From Paracyclopina nana (Eukaryota > Arthropoda > Copepoda > Cyclopoida > Cyclopettidae), in NCBI GenBank assembly GCA_019096065.1, contig JAGUCH010000004.1, positions 4,588,001 to 4,652,000 of the forward strand: a DNA stretch of 64,000 bases, in the 5' to 3' direction. Of the stretch, positions 41,401 to 53,112 are shown piece by piece. Below the pieces are notes generated by a model. It saw only the letters and a list, made by a program, of their open reading frames with translations, was not told the DNA's origin and did not search any database. The position numbers were made by a program, and so were the translations under genes. Positions within the stretch are counted from its first letter, which is position 1. Each line of letters begins with the position of its first letter.

Positions 41401-44400
41401 AAAGAATCTCTTTTTCAACGTTTACCATCATCATCTCGTCATTCGCAATGCCAATTTACTACATCTTTTGTTGCTAGCTCGCGCAGATGGAAAAATGCAC
41501 TTTTTCCTCCCTTTATGCTTTCTGGGATTCTCAAATCCTCTGACTTGACATTTTTCAGTGAATAGCACTACATATAGCGCAGCGCGTCTCCTTTCAGCAG
41601 ATACAAATGGGCCAGGGATCGTCTTGCAAACTGTCAATACAGATAAAAGTGAAAGACCGCTAAATTGAGCAAACGAGACTATGCCTATTTTCAGCATTGA
41701 CCAAAAACCTTTAATGTATAACTAGCAAGCTAATAATATATGTACTAATTGAAAGTTTTAACTAGAGAGCCTGGCCCTCAATGAACGCATAGCTATTAAC
41801 GAGGTGTAGGCCAAGTCAACGCGACGCTTAAATTCAAAAGAACTATCGACTCTTTGTGTGTGTCTTGTGTAACCTACCCACATATGTACGTAGCTTGCTG
41901 TGTGGCCATAATTATAATTCGGAGAAAAAACAACTCACATTAAGCCTCGTTATTTGTATGGGGCGCACATTAGCAATAATCGACGCTCGCTACCCTATAG
42001 CTCTTATCTGAGCTTTTAGCATCATTAGCTTTAAAGTTAAACTGCTTTCCCTTCATTTCAGGAATCCATCCTCGATGAACAGTTTGTGTAGGATGAGTGA
42101 GGAGGCAACAACGTCAGCCTCTTCAGCGACCTCAACGGCCTCTTCGCATCACCACCAGCCTCACTCCGACAGCTCCGATTCTGGATGCGCCCTGGAGGAA
42201 TACACCTGGGTTCCCACCGGCCTCAGGCCTCAACAGGTATGTTTCAATTGAAAACTCACGCGCGCGCATAAATCTTCTTCGTGAGCCTGTGGGAGAAAAT
42301 ATTCATTCATCAACGCAGCGAGGATAGATGCGCGTTGCCCATAATAGTTTTGAGTGGGCGCGAGACCTCAGGAATTTCTGGCGGGCATTCTTCAATTTGC
42401 TTCTTTTGTGTCCATGGAAATGAGCGGAGGTTAGAAGTCAGAGCTCTTAATGGAGAGCTTTCTGTGGGAGAAAAAGGCCTCATTTGTAGCAATAAATCAT
42501 TAGGAGCAAAGAACATTAGAGGTTTTCAAAAGTCGGGCAGGGTCAACTTGAGGCCTTTTTACTCAGCGCCCTCTATGTTTTCTAATACTTCATGGAATTG
42601 CAAGAAATCATTGAAATTGTAGAGGGCGCTCTTTCAAACTACCTTGGGTGGCCCAGCCCGAAGACATTTGATTTGTTTTAGGTTTTAGCTATATTACGGC
42701 CATAGAAAAGTAGTTAAACTAGTGCATTTTAGTGCAAAGTCTTCTCAGTATTCTTTATAGTATGGCTGCACATTTAAGTGAATGTCACGTTTGAGCAACG
42801 CCCAATTTCGCGTGTTTTTCCAGAGTGAAAAAGCTAGAGGAAATTGCAGAGCCTGAAAATTGGGTCTGAAAAGTGGCTAATTAGCCTTTTTTACAAAGCT
42901 TCTCGGTGATATACGTGAGATCCTCGTCTTGGATGATGATTGCCGCTTGTCACTAATACAAACTTGTCGTAATGCAATGAAAAGCTAGCTGTCATGCTGC
43001 GGAGATTTCTAACTCTTCTTTCGCAGATCCAACTCTACTTTTCACACATCCCCGAAGAAAAGATTCCGTACGTGAATTCCGTGGGTGAGAAGCATCGGAT
43101 CAGGCAATTGCTCTATCAGCTTCCTCCTCACGACAATGAAGTCAGGTAATTAAAGCAAGATCAAGGCCATTGATGCTCTGTGTCAATTAATATGCCTGTC
43201 AATCTATTATCTTCCACAGATACTGCAAGAGTCTGAAAGAGGAGGAAAAAGTCGAGCTGAGGAATTTTGCTGGGAAACGAAAACGAGACTTTCTTGGCAG
43301 AGGCACAGTGCACCCTGTGCAGCCCCAGTCTGACATCAAGTGTGCAAAGGTAAAAATTCCACCTGAGGGTGGTCGACTTAAGCTGACAAATGATCCATAC
43401 GTGATTTGGAACAAAACGCATAGCCAAAGGGAAAACAATAATCTCTTATCTCCTACGTATAGCATACCCATGTGGCAAGCAAGATAATTATTTACCTCCA
43501 AAGCAAATGCCTTACAAAGTGCATGATCTATTTTTGAGTAAAATTATTTGGTCTGGGGCACAAAGCAGTGTTGTTTATGGGTACAGTGTGTGGGTTGTTT
43601 TTGGGCCCATTAAAAAAGTACTGTTCACAATAAGGCAACAACTTGCGCGCGTTCAAATCACGCCAAGTCATGAAAATGACATCTGCTAAAATAGCATCTT
43701 GCCTTCATTTCAGTGCCTTGAGCCGCTGAATGACCTGTCAATAAGTGCGGCTAGAGCGGGCCCCGATAAAGTGTGGCATCCTGGCTGCTTCTCGTGCTCA
43801 TCTTGCGACGAGCTCCTCGTGGACCTCATCTATTTCTATGCAAATGGTCGACTCTATTGCGGACGCCATCACGCCGAAACTTTGAAGCCTCGCTGCTCCG
43901 CCTGTGACGAGGTGAGAAGTGTCACGACGCGTCAAAACACATCGCACCCAAAATTACTTATGCAAATTTCCTCCTATAGCTCATCTTGTCAGACGAGTGC
44001 ACTGAGGCGGAGGGCAAGCATTGGCACCTGGGTCATTTCGCCTGCGCTGATTGCTCGAGGCCGCTCGGAGGCCAAAGATACATCATGCGGGAGGGCAAGC
44101 CGTTTTGCGTGGGCTGCTTTGACCATTTGTTCGCGGAATTTTGCGATTCATGCGGCCTTGTCATCTCCGTTGATGACGGTACGTACATAAACTGTAGCAT
44201 ATTAGGTTTTTTTTGAAGAACGTGGGCTAGGAATCCTTGATTAATTGTGCGAAGCATTTCCTAAATGTCATGCCTTTGGTGCCATCATAGGTCAAGTTGC
44301 TCATGGAGGTCAACACTGGCATGCCACTGACACTTGCTTCATGTGCCATGCTTGCCACAAAAGCCTGCTAAATCGACCATTCTTGCCGAGGAGAGGATTC

Positions 44401-45498
44401 GTCTACTGCTCAGTGCCCTGCTCAAAAAGGAGGAAGGATCACGATCAAGACGAGGACAATGAGTCGACCAACAGTCAAGTTGAGCAGGACGACTCGACTT
44501 TGAAGTCGTCGTGTGACACCACAAATAACAGCGCCAAAGACCAAACTGCAAAGTCATCTGTGTCCAATTCGTCCTCGTTTACGACTCCTCTGAATTCAAT
44601 CAATGAACTCCTCATGTCGTCTTGTTCCAACGATGACGAGGAAGAGGACTCTGAGCCCGAACAAAAACAGCCCTCGTCGTCAAAGACCAAAGTCACCACC
44701 GAGTTGGCGAGGAGAATGCTGCAAAAGAACCTGGAAAGGCTGCTCCTCAACCAGACTGAAAGTTGCAAGGATGTCATTTCTCAGGTGACAGGTGCGATGA
44801 CTGCCAAACAAGTGCAAAAACTGATAGAAAAGACTAATTGCGAGCTGCAGCAAGGCAATAGTTTTGGGGGTGCTAAACCAAAGCAAGGCATTATGAAGAA
44901 GCCACCTGTGTCATGCTCCGAATGTGGGTCTGCTCAGGTTGCAAGGCCAGCTGTGAGTAATTCCCATATGCCCTTCTGGACCCCTCAGACTCACAGGAAG
45001 GGTCAATTGTACCAAAGAGTGGGTTCAAGACGAAGAGCTGATAGCAGACATCATCAGTTGCCAGCTCCACTTAGAAGGGCTGAAATGGCTCAATCTGCGG
45101 TCTACCCACCCCAAAAACAGTACCACTACTACTCCCCCCAATTGCAGAGGAGGAGGAGAAAATCCGCAGATTTGTCTTGGTTGAATCAACCCCTGGAGGA
45201 ATCCAGTGATGATTCCAGCGAAGAAGATGACCTTGATCATCTGACAGCAGCTGTTGCACCAGTTGACCGGCCAGTGTCAGCTGTTCCCTTGAGTTCCGCC
45301 GGAAGTCGGTCAGCTGCTCCCTACTACGGCGGTGTTCACCCGGTGTACCTCCCGAACAGTCGGCAAAAAGCCAAAAAGTTGCAGAAAGCGCCAGTTTTCA
45401 GTGATCATCAGCATGGTAGCTGCCAGGGCTGCTGTCAGCGCGACCACAGACTAACCAAGTGCTCATCCGGTGATGACAAAAGGTGCATCATATCCTGA
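32487..45498 (+). CDS. pk: Prickle (PET and three LIM domains), planar cell polarity
   Basis: Cytoplasmic core planar-cell-polarity protein that acts at the membrane with Van Gogh/Strabismus. Exons: 32487-32677, 42062-42236, 43027-43145, 43220-43349, 43714-43911, 43980-44178 and 44291-45498; phases agree, 739 aa. PET domain at about residues 107-205 ([39 protein letters not shown]). LIM1 about 203-270, LIM2 about 267-335, LIM3 about 332-395, all with paired Cys/His ligands. The long C-terminal region is acidic and low-complexity and ends in CIIS, a CaaX farnesylation box as in known Prickles. Exon 1, 9.4 kb upstream, is supported by a clean donor, an in-frame ATG and matching phase, but its protein is not recognisable. 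An internal ATG in exon 2 could give a shorter isoform. Confidence 0.93.
33546..33990. mobile_element. Non-autonomous hAT element
   Basis: Perfect 13 bp TIRs CAGGGTGACCAGA (33546-33558, inverted at 33978-33990) are flanked by the 8 bp duplication CGAGGCGG (33538-33545 and 33991-33998). TIR start CAGGG and an 8 bp TSD are the hAT hallmark. The 445 bp interior repeats TGTGGCTATTTT-like motifs and has no transposase. It lies in prickle intron 1. Confidence 0.92.
33999..34680. repeat. Minisatellite, ~125-133 bp unit, about 5 copies
   Basis: The phrase GGGAAAGACAAGTTTGGATT recurs at about 34188, 34314, 34441 and 34573, with a variant at 34058. Between copies lie GACAAGCTCAGGGGCCTTGG, CAAAAACTCAGGCTTGGAG and ACGAGCTC-GCGCTGC. 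Units stay open in one frame over several copies, but the period varies and no start codon or splice context supports a protein. Confidence 0.85.
34758..34799. repeat. (GGGAGC)7 hexanucleotide tract
   Basis: Seven perfect GGGAGC units, 77 bp downstream of the minisatellite in prickle intron 1. Confidence 0.95.
35305..37029 (-). CDS. CRAL-TRIO lipid-transfer protein, alpha-tocopherol transfer protein-like
   Basis: Predicted cytosolic SEC14-type carrier of a hydrophobic ligand such as a tocopherol, retinoid or phosphoinositide. Exons on minus: 36879-37029, 36651-36810, 36418-36568, 36255-36362 and 35305-35562; phases agree, 275 aa, close to the 278 aa of mammalian [50 protein letters not shown]. 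Lipid-binding domain: [81 protein letters not shown]. Intron 3 begins with GC (CAG|GCAAGC) instead of GT. Intron 4 holds a small exon-like piece that is not needed. The end after LQDHI may instead be spliced to a further exon. The gene lies entirely within prickle intron 1 on the opposite strand. Confidence 0.88.
37030..39386. other. Prickle intron 1 / upstream of CRAL-TRIO gene
   Basis: No gene recognised. It should contain the promoter of the CRAL-TRIO gene (minus) near 37030. AT-rich, with an isolated CGCGCGCG tract near 38400. Confidence 0.5.
39398..40017. mobile_element. Fold-back MITE with 11 bp flanking direct repeat
   Basis: Inverted ends share GTCACTAAGGCCTAAAAT (39402-39419 versus the inverse near 39993-40010). 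Inner inverted blocks carry GGGTTTTAAGATCTAAAAT-like sequence. GGAATTCTGGG lies directly outside both ends (39387-39397 and 40018-40028), a probable target duplication. There is no ORF. A 9-11 bp TSD would fit a MULE-type MITE better than hAT or mariner; this is tentative. Confidence 0.7.
40029..42061 (+). other. Remainder of prickle intron 1
   Basis: No coding or RNA gene seen. It ends with a strong pyrimidine tract and acceptor CTTCATTTCAG directly before prickle exon 2. Confidence 0.6.
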
Positions 45499-45528
45499 AC
45501 ATGTTGGCATTATTATTCCTCCCGGCTA

Positions 45529-45546
45529 AATAAAATGTTGAATAAA
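45529..45546 (+). terminator. Poly(A) signals of prickle
   Basis: Two AATAAA hexamers at 45529-45534 and 45541-45546, about 30-45 nt after the stop codon. Confidence 0.8.
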
Positions 45547-45860
45547 ATTGCTCTATTCTAGTCGACCCTTTAGTGTATGTTAATCATCAGCGCAGCTATG
45601 ATGGGGATCATTTTCCTTTTGTACTAAACTACACCTGGAAGCAGCATTTGATGCTGATAAGCTCTCGGCAATTTTCATTAGCCTTTATGAGCTAACAATG
45701 TGCCGCGCTCTATAGAGCCTGATATTTGTGTGAATACATGTAGGGTAGTTGCGTAAAGTCTTATCTCACCTGAGCCAGTAATGCTCTATAATTCATGATT
45801 GAGATAACGGAGGAAAATGCTGAATTATTACACAGCAAAACGTGAATAATCATAGGCAGA

Positions 45861-48800
45861 ATGTGGGTGAGTTGTTGCTGCTACTTGATAGCTGTGGTAA
45901 CCAGTGTGGCCTCTATGGTGGTCAAAATCAGTGAAAATGTGCCACTACTAGCTAGCAACTGCCAAAACTCCAAAACAAAGATAGAGGTATGACATCATAG
46001 CAAAAAGTGTTGTATATTACTATAAAGACATATTTTCACACTGAAATAGGACTTTTTCAGCAGTGCCTCAGTTCAAATTCTGGCAGCCACAAACACTGTT
46101 CTTGATGATGTGGTTGTTGAATTGCCAGCTAGCTGGGGTGACTGTGGGAGGGTGACAGAAAAGAAAATGCCTAAAAGAGCTGTGAATGTGCTGATTGATG
46201 GCGGTGTTCAAACTAAAGCAATTCAACATCAAGGCTGTAGCCTCACAGGACATTTGATATTCCTCAATGCCTCTGATCTTCTGACATCTTCAATTAGAAA
46301 TTCACCAGGTTCATCATTTGATATTTCCATCGCGCATTAAGGAAATGACTTGCTTACATGGCTGTTCCTCCTCCTCCTACAGGCCTTGAGTTTTCCGTGG
46401 AGTGGATCAAGTACAAGTTCGGACTTTTTGACGAGCTTGGCATACAAGGGGACAAGATGTACCCCACGTTCTACAAAGATGGCAACAATGTCGTGCCAAC
46501 TGCCTGCGTGAATTTTCCAATAAGAGGGAATTTTACTCAGCAGTGCTTGCTAGAAACGGGAAATTGCCCTTTTGATCTGGAGCAAGCTCAAATTGAGTCA
46601 TCCCTACTATTCAGCAAGGCCAATTTGTTTTTTCCTAAGGTATTCACAATTGCTTCAGCGAGAGTTTAATTTAAGAGAGCAAAAACTTTTCTTCTTTTTC
46701 CACAGATCTCCAAGTTATGCAATCAGACAACTCATAACACGCTTGCACCAACCAAGCAGAATCTCATTTGCGGAGGGAAAAGTGCCATGGAAATTATCGA
46801 GTCGCAAAATTCATATTTTCCTAGCAGAAGGAGACATGATCTTCAGCTCCCCTCGTTTGCATACCATCAGTCCAAGTTACCCCACCACCTCCAGTCAGGA
46901 CTGATCATTATTCTCGACAATGGCCCCCAAATGGAGTCCCATTGGCCCACTGTGAGGGTTGGGATTGAGCAATTAATGCTCGTATTGCCCAAAGATACCC
47001 TCCTGTCAACCGTAATCGGCAGCCAAGTCACAGGCCCAAGGGTGGTGGATAATGGAAACAATGACAGGTTTTGGGAAACTGTCATCTTCCCCCCGAATTT
47101 GCTTATAGAGTCGCCATTGTCGATTAAAGCAGCTTTGGCCAAAGTGCAAGATTACCTGCTGAATAATGTCATGTCGCCTCATATTTTGATTATCAGTGCT
47201 ACAGACTCAGAGAGAGAAGATTTGACTTCTGAAGTCAATTTCGTGGTGGACAATCGCATCCAAGTGGACATTCTCACTTTTGCTGGCCTTAACAATGCTC
47301 ATACCATGAGTTTGACCAAATTTGGAGGAGCTTTTGCAGGTAAATAAGCTACTCATTTCCAGCATATTTACCAAGGAAGTGAATCATTAATTTTTTGTGC
47401 GTGGAAAACTGCTATTGCAATAATTTACAGCTTATATCCATGCATATTGCACCTGTTGACTGCATGTTGAAGCAATATACAGTAATGCTTGGTGGCCTCA
47501 TAAATGCAGGCAAATTAGCATTGACTTTGCTGGACAAATGAACCAAGACGGAAAGCGCATTGAAATTGAATTTAAACAAGTGATATGCTATATACATTGT
47601 CCTTGGGCAATCATAAGCAATTTAGCCTTCAGGAAGATGCCCTAGATTATAGCTATAGAGCCATGGTTTTTTTACCGTCTTTTTTTCATTTCTTTATTTT
47701 TGCTTTTCCCCATGGCTTTAGTGCCCAACATCACTGACAATGTCATCAGGTCAGCCTATGTTGGCTCGGTGCTTAGACAAGTTGGCAGTCAGTCGCATGC
47801 AAGAAACAGCCAAGATGTCATTATGCTTCAAAACCAACTGACTTATGCACGTGGTGTGTCTGGCAATTTTTCCCTACCAAATATTGGTGGTTTGTCACCA
47901 GATGACAAATTCAACATGTCTCTGACATTTGTGGGCCCCTGGACAAGTGTTCCCACCATTACTGCATTTTCTCCCAGTGGCATAAAATATGGCTCCAAGT
48001 ATGGAGATAATGTCATCTCTCAAAAGTGGAGCCAACAGGTTTGAATTCCTCAGGGAAATGAATGTGTGATCATGATGTGGGAAAATAGAGAGGTTTTTAG
48101 GTTATGGAGCTGAAGGGACCATATGAGGCTGGCATGTGGAACTACTCCATTGCAACAACGCGGATGAATGATATTGGCAAAACTGCCTTTATTGTTGGAC
48201 ATTTGAATGTAAAAAATGAGGTGGTAGTTCAAGGATTTCTCGACGAGCTGGCTTCTGTTGGCAGTGTCAAGGGAAATGAGACAAAGGCTGTCAAAGCATA
48301 TGGATTTGTCAATTACCATCAACTTGAGGGTCACGATGTGAGATGTCATGTCTGGTTTCCGGACTCCGAGGAGCATGATGTTGTTCTCCTTGACAACGGG
48401 TTAATCGGTATGTAGGATTACGTAGCATAGTGTATCGTCAAAAAGCCCGGATAATCAATTTTATGCACTCAGCTCCTGACATTGCCAAAGGGGATGGAAT
48501 CTTCTCACAGTACATCGTGCCATTAATAACCAATGGATATCATTCATCACTTTGTGAATTGAGATCAGCGGATGGATCCATCCTGCGACATTTCCCTATG
48601 CCTAGCTTCCATGTGATTGACCATGACAGTCCCTTCAATGACACAATCCCTCCATCTAGAATCACCGATCTTCAAGTGGCCATTGGAGCACCGGAGCTCT
48701 ATGCTGCAGCCCAATTGAATTTCACGTGGACAGCTCCTGGAGATGATTACAATTGGGGCAAGGCTTCGTACTACAAAGTGTATTGCGGTTTCTCTCGTGA

Positions 48801-50388
48801 CTCCCTCAGCTATCATGATTGCAACTCAATCACTCAGACCGTGATGTATGCTCGAGCTCCAGGATCGCTGGAGCTGCTCAGAGAATCCAGCTACAGAGAA
48901 TTCGACCGTGAGCTCTTTGTCTCCGTGAGGGCATCTGATGGGGTCAATGAGGGGGAATTTTCCAACATTGTCTCCATTTTTGTCGAATCACCCACAACCA
49001 CGTCCAGTAAGTTAACGGTGCGCGCAGTCTTTAGGGGTGACTCTTGTAATCGTGACATATTGTAGGCACAACATCATCAACAGTTACAACACCCACATCT
49101 ACAACTACATACTACACTATCGCTACCTCGTCAGTAGCTAGTACAGACCACAGAAGCACCACACCAGACACACACATGACCACACGAAACAAAAATTATA
49201 ATGCTTCGATTCCAGCTGATCCCCCGAATGATGATGAGGAGGAGAAGGATGGACTTGTAATTTCGAAAACTGCTCTTATTGCAATCATATCTTCGTTGTC
49301 TGTCATGCTTTTCCTAATCATTCTACTATTGGCTATATCGATTTGCTTGAAAATGCACCGAAAAAAGGAGGAGTCGAGGTAAAATTATCAAGCAGTTTGA
49401 ACCATTTTCGTATATCATATTATTGTATGATATATGCAGGCTTTTAAGTGAACGCGTCAAGAGGTCATATGAACCTACCCAGGTTTTGCCTCACATTCAA
49501 CTTCCTCAAGGTGGAGAATTCAGAAAGTATCATGGCATGACACCTGATGATCAGGACGAAAATGCATATCGAGTCACACAATTGGTCAAAGCTTTACCTG
49601 ATGAGGACAGGGGCAGAAACTCACGATCTAGGAAACCTGACAAAAAGAAACGCGGAGGATCTCGATCCAGAAGATCCTCAAGAAAGAGTTTCTCAGAGTT
49701 GTCATCAGACAGCGGAACAGAAATTGATTTTCGCTACCAAACAAGATCAACTGGCCACCCAAATCAAGCATTCGTCCATTCGCGAACGCCATCATCTTCG
49801 CTGAGATACAGTGAGCTCAACGCGAGGAAATTAGAACACGAAGGCAACATCGGAATTCCACTCGACCATTTATATGCACGACCGCAGCCTCGCCACAGCA
49901 GCCGGTCAAATAAGCAAGGAGTGGTCGTTGCTGGTCAAGGGTCTTTTGGCCGAAAACCCTTTCAGCGTCATTTACGTCAATCATCCCACGTGAGCTGAGA
50001 TAAAATGGATTAGAATTAATTAATGCTTTATTCCTTTCATTTTTAGCTCTCTACCTCCTCAGCGGGGACATTTCAACCTGTAGATCCCCAAAAGCCATGG
50101 AATGGACGATCTACCACTGTGGTCAATGTCGATACTCATGAAAGGCAAGAGTGGACGACTGATACTGAAGATCATGAGATGGGATCTGTGAGAATCAAGA
50201 AATCAGTACCGGCCCCATTTTTCCAGAATCGAGTTGCCAGTAATCCAGACTTGCATTTGGTGAGACCAAATGTGCCTTTTAACTACATTACATTCAGCGA
50301 GCAGCTCTACGGAGAAAAGACTGATGACCACCATGCATCGACCAGCCAAATTGAGCGACCTAACAAACGAGCAGTCAGTTATGTGTAG
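45861..50388 (+). CDS. CLCA-like (calcium-activated chloride channel regulator) membrane protein
   Basis: Predicted type I surface glycoprotein of the CLCA family, whose vertebrate members are self-cleaving secreted proteins modulating chloride channels. Exons: 45861-45986 (tentative, signal peptide), 46061-46308, 46383-46639, 46706-47339, 47722-48038, 48101-48407, 48473-49006, 49066-49378, 49440-49989 and 50047-50388. From exon 2 onward all phases agree (about 1166 aa). Family landmarks: GLEFSVEWIKYKFGLFDELG, a VWA-like region starting GLIIILDN, and the FN3-like stretch PPSRITDLQVAIG...FTWTAPGDDYNWGKASYYKVY. A Thr-rich stalk, one TM helix (49252-49350) and a long basic cytoplasmic tail follow. 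The HExxH zinc motif is VEWIK here and the VWA MIDAS serines are missing. Exon 1 to exon 2 does not join in phase, so a micro-exon, another first exon or a sequence error is likely. Confidence 0.82.
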
Positions 50389-50541
50389 ACTCTTATTTAG
50401 CGGAACAATCGTTCGCAAAATCACGCAACCTGCGCGAGTATACCAATTATTATTCAAAATCATTCATGTTTGATTTTACCCATTTGAAAAAGTATTCAAA
50501 GACAATATAAGCCTTTTAAAGGCAGGCAATATTAATTAGTT

Positions 50542-52104
50542 TTAATTTTCCAAATTTCCATATGGAATATTTTCTGCACGCTTTTTCTTCATTTCCTTGG
50601 CTCTTCTGCGAATGAGAAAATGAATGATGGGCCGTGTCCTCACGATTAGGGCTACAGCAAAGCAGAACGAAATGAAGGTAAGCAAGTAGCTGAAGATATA
50701 GGCAATTTTCAATCGGCCAGAGCAATATAGCTCGTCTGGGTAGAGGAGAACTGTTGCATTTGTGTAATGTTTGGAGGAGCTGAAAAAAACTGTCTGGTCA
50801 CTCGTAGCATTGAACTCGTTCTGAGTGGTCATGTCTACGACGCCATCACAGTACTTCTTAGACTCGATGCACACTTCTTCAGAGCAGTTTCCTGCTTGGG
50901 GCAATGAAAAGACTTGAATGGGACACAGATTGACGCAAAAAGTTCCATTTCTATGATACTTCTTGTCGTCATAAATGTCAAGCTTCCTCATCTCGACCTC
51001 ACACTAGAATGACAAAAGCAGAAATGGCAATGTGCAATTTAAGCGTATTATATCCTGGCATAATTACCAAGCGTAGTGCCACACTGTGCAGGATTGTGAT
51101 TAATGCGAGCAGAATTGCCGATAGAAATACGGCGGACTCGCGTGTCTCGGTGCGTTTTCTGTGGAACATCCATAAAATAGATGAGACCAAAATGCAGCCC
51201 AAGGGAAGGAGAATTTTATGTTTTTCAAAATATGTCACTGGCGAGGAAATAGCCACACTGTCGGCATATGAAAATGTGATAAGGTTGCAAATTCCGAAAC
51301 TTGACACTGCTGCAGCCAAAGCTGCCATGCCAACGACTGCAATTTCACGGTGCTCTTTCTCTTCGGCACTCCTATCCTCATCTTCCATATCAATTTCCAG
51401 CTTATTTTTACGATCGCGTATTTCCACCTTGAATAGCAACTTTAGCATTATGATCATGAGCGAAAAACTCGCGGAAAATCCCAAAGTCGCAGCAATAGTC
51501 TGGAAGCAAAAAAATAATGTGTTGTCAATGTCAGGATATAATTTTTTAACGAGCTTATTTATTGTACCTTGGTCATCTGGAGGAGGACAACTTTAATGGG
51601 AGGAAAGGATGTCATGGCAATTGTGTAGTTGCTGGTTCCAGTTCTTAACACTTCCTGATAAGATTGGAGCATTTTTCTCGAGACGGAGCTCTCATTCAAA
51701 GCTGCGTGTAGGACATAGGCAAAAATTATGGTTGACACTAACGACGAGGCCAACAAAGCCCTCCAAGAAAAGTCTGAATGAGTTTTGAGCAGATGGCCAA
51801 CGAGAATCAGTGTTGCAACGCAAATCAGTCCGAGGCATGCGTCAATCCATTGCAGAGTTGTGAGCTCTTGATCATCGATGAATCCTAATGGATCAGCAGC
51901 GGCCAATTCGTCTGCAATCGTGAGCAGAATCCAAAAAGAGAGCTGAATGAGAGCGACCGAAATAACCCATCTGGTAGGAACTTGTGGCTTGGGGTTCCAA
52001 CCAAAGTGAATGACAGGAAATCCCCTTGAAAATACATTTTAATATCGCAGCTTTATTTCGTCCTAGTGTGTGAGATCTTACCCACAAAGATTATTTGTGC
52101 ACAT
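50542..52104 (-). CDS. Multi-pass membrane protein of unknown family
   Basis: Not recognised. Exons on minus: 52082-52104, 51568-52024, 51068-51499 and 50542-51003; phases 2, 0, 0 agree, 457 aa. I count eight hydrophobic helices: RWVISVALIQLSFWILLTI, LQWIDACLGLICVATLILV, ALLASSLVSTIIFAYVLHAA, GFSASFSLMIIMLKLLF, a helix around VGMAALAAAVSSFGICNLIT, ILLPLGCILVSSILWMF, SAVFLSAILLALITILHSVA and LKIAYIFSYLLTFISFCFAV. A charged loop DMEDEDRSAEEKEHRE separates helices 4 and 5. A Cys-rich, N-glycosylatable loop lies between helices 7 and 8, and the tail is basic. The start ATG at 52104 follows an in-frame stop codon and leaves a 7-codon first exon, so a longer 5' end is possible. It converges with the CLCA-like gene, 153 bp apart. 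Confidence 0.65.
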
Positions 52105-52253
52105 TTCTGTTCTGGAGAAACGGCAACATATGTCTGATTAAGTTTGCCATAGAAAAGCAACTGTTTTGGTATAGTATTTAAAAGGATGTCCTCTCGTTCG
52201 TATACAGATGTTTCTCTCTCGCAAATAAGTGATGAGTATGATAGATAGCACGC

Positions 52254-53112
52254 TCATCTGCAACATTTTGATGATTCTCGCATGTGCTTCCACTCCTCGA
52301 ATTCTTTCAAGTCCTCCTCTCGAGTTGAAAACTGCTTCGGCCTTCGCCTTTGAAGTGGATAATCCTGCTTTTTCCCATCTATGGACGTCAGAATTAGCTC
52401 CATCAAAGTTGTTATGGATTTTTCAAGGCCTTCGCCAGAGAAAGCTGATGTCTCCACATATGGCATATTGTAGCTTTATAAAGTAAAAAAATATGAAATC
52501 TGTGCTTTAATTGCTATAATCAGTGCTATATAGAATGAATACTCTTTGCAAAGCTTGACTGCAGTTGATGCTGATATTTTCCGCTCGGATGCCAAATCAA
52601 TTTTATTTCCGCATAAAATTATTTTGGGGCTACTTGAGTAGGTGTGCGTTTTGAGCTCCACGATCCAATGAGCCACATCCAAAAAGCTTCAATAATAACT
52701 GAAATTATTTTTTTTATAATAATTTAGTTATCAATTGTCTATACCTCTGTAAGTTGGTCACATCAAAAATGAGAACAAATCCCATGGCATCTCTGTAAAA
52801 CGAAGTGGACAAACTTCTATATCTTTCCTGACCAGCTGTGTCCCAAACCTAACACAACATAGCATAAATGTAGCTTTTTGCTAAATATACATGGGTTGTA
52901 TCAATAAAACTGACCTGCACACTAACGCGCCGGTCGTCTCCAGGAATCTCCATCACTTTTTCCCTAAAATCAATGCCCACTGTGGTGCAATATTTATGGC
53001 TGTAGGTGCCATCGAAAAACTGGTGAATAAAGCTCGTTTTCCCAACTCCAGAATTGCCAAGCACCATGATTTTGATGAGAAAGTCGAAATCAGGCTGAAG
53101 CAAATATGTCAT
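52254..53112 (-). CDS. Rab27: Rab27-like small GTPase
   Basis: Membrane-trafficking GTPase; Rab27 proteins control docking and exocytosis of secretory granules and lysosome-related organelles. Exons on minus: 52915-53112, 52745-52848, 52543-52686 and 52254-52473; phases agree, 221 aa, the family length. P loop GNSGVGKTS, switch [12 protein letters not shown], switch [26 protein letters not shown] (in two parts), guanine-specificity CGNKIDL and ETSA. DFDFLIK, GIDFREK and [16 protein letters not shown] are distinctive for Rab27. The C-terminus ends KCCR, a less common two-cysteine geranylgeranylation end. Its stop codon lies about 150 bp from the start of the neighbouring minus-strand gene. Confidence 0.9.
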
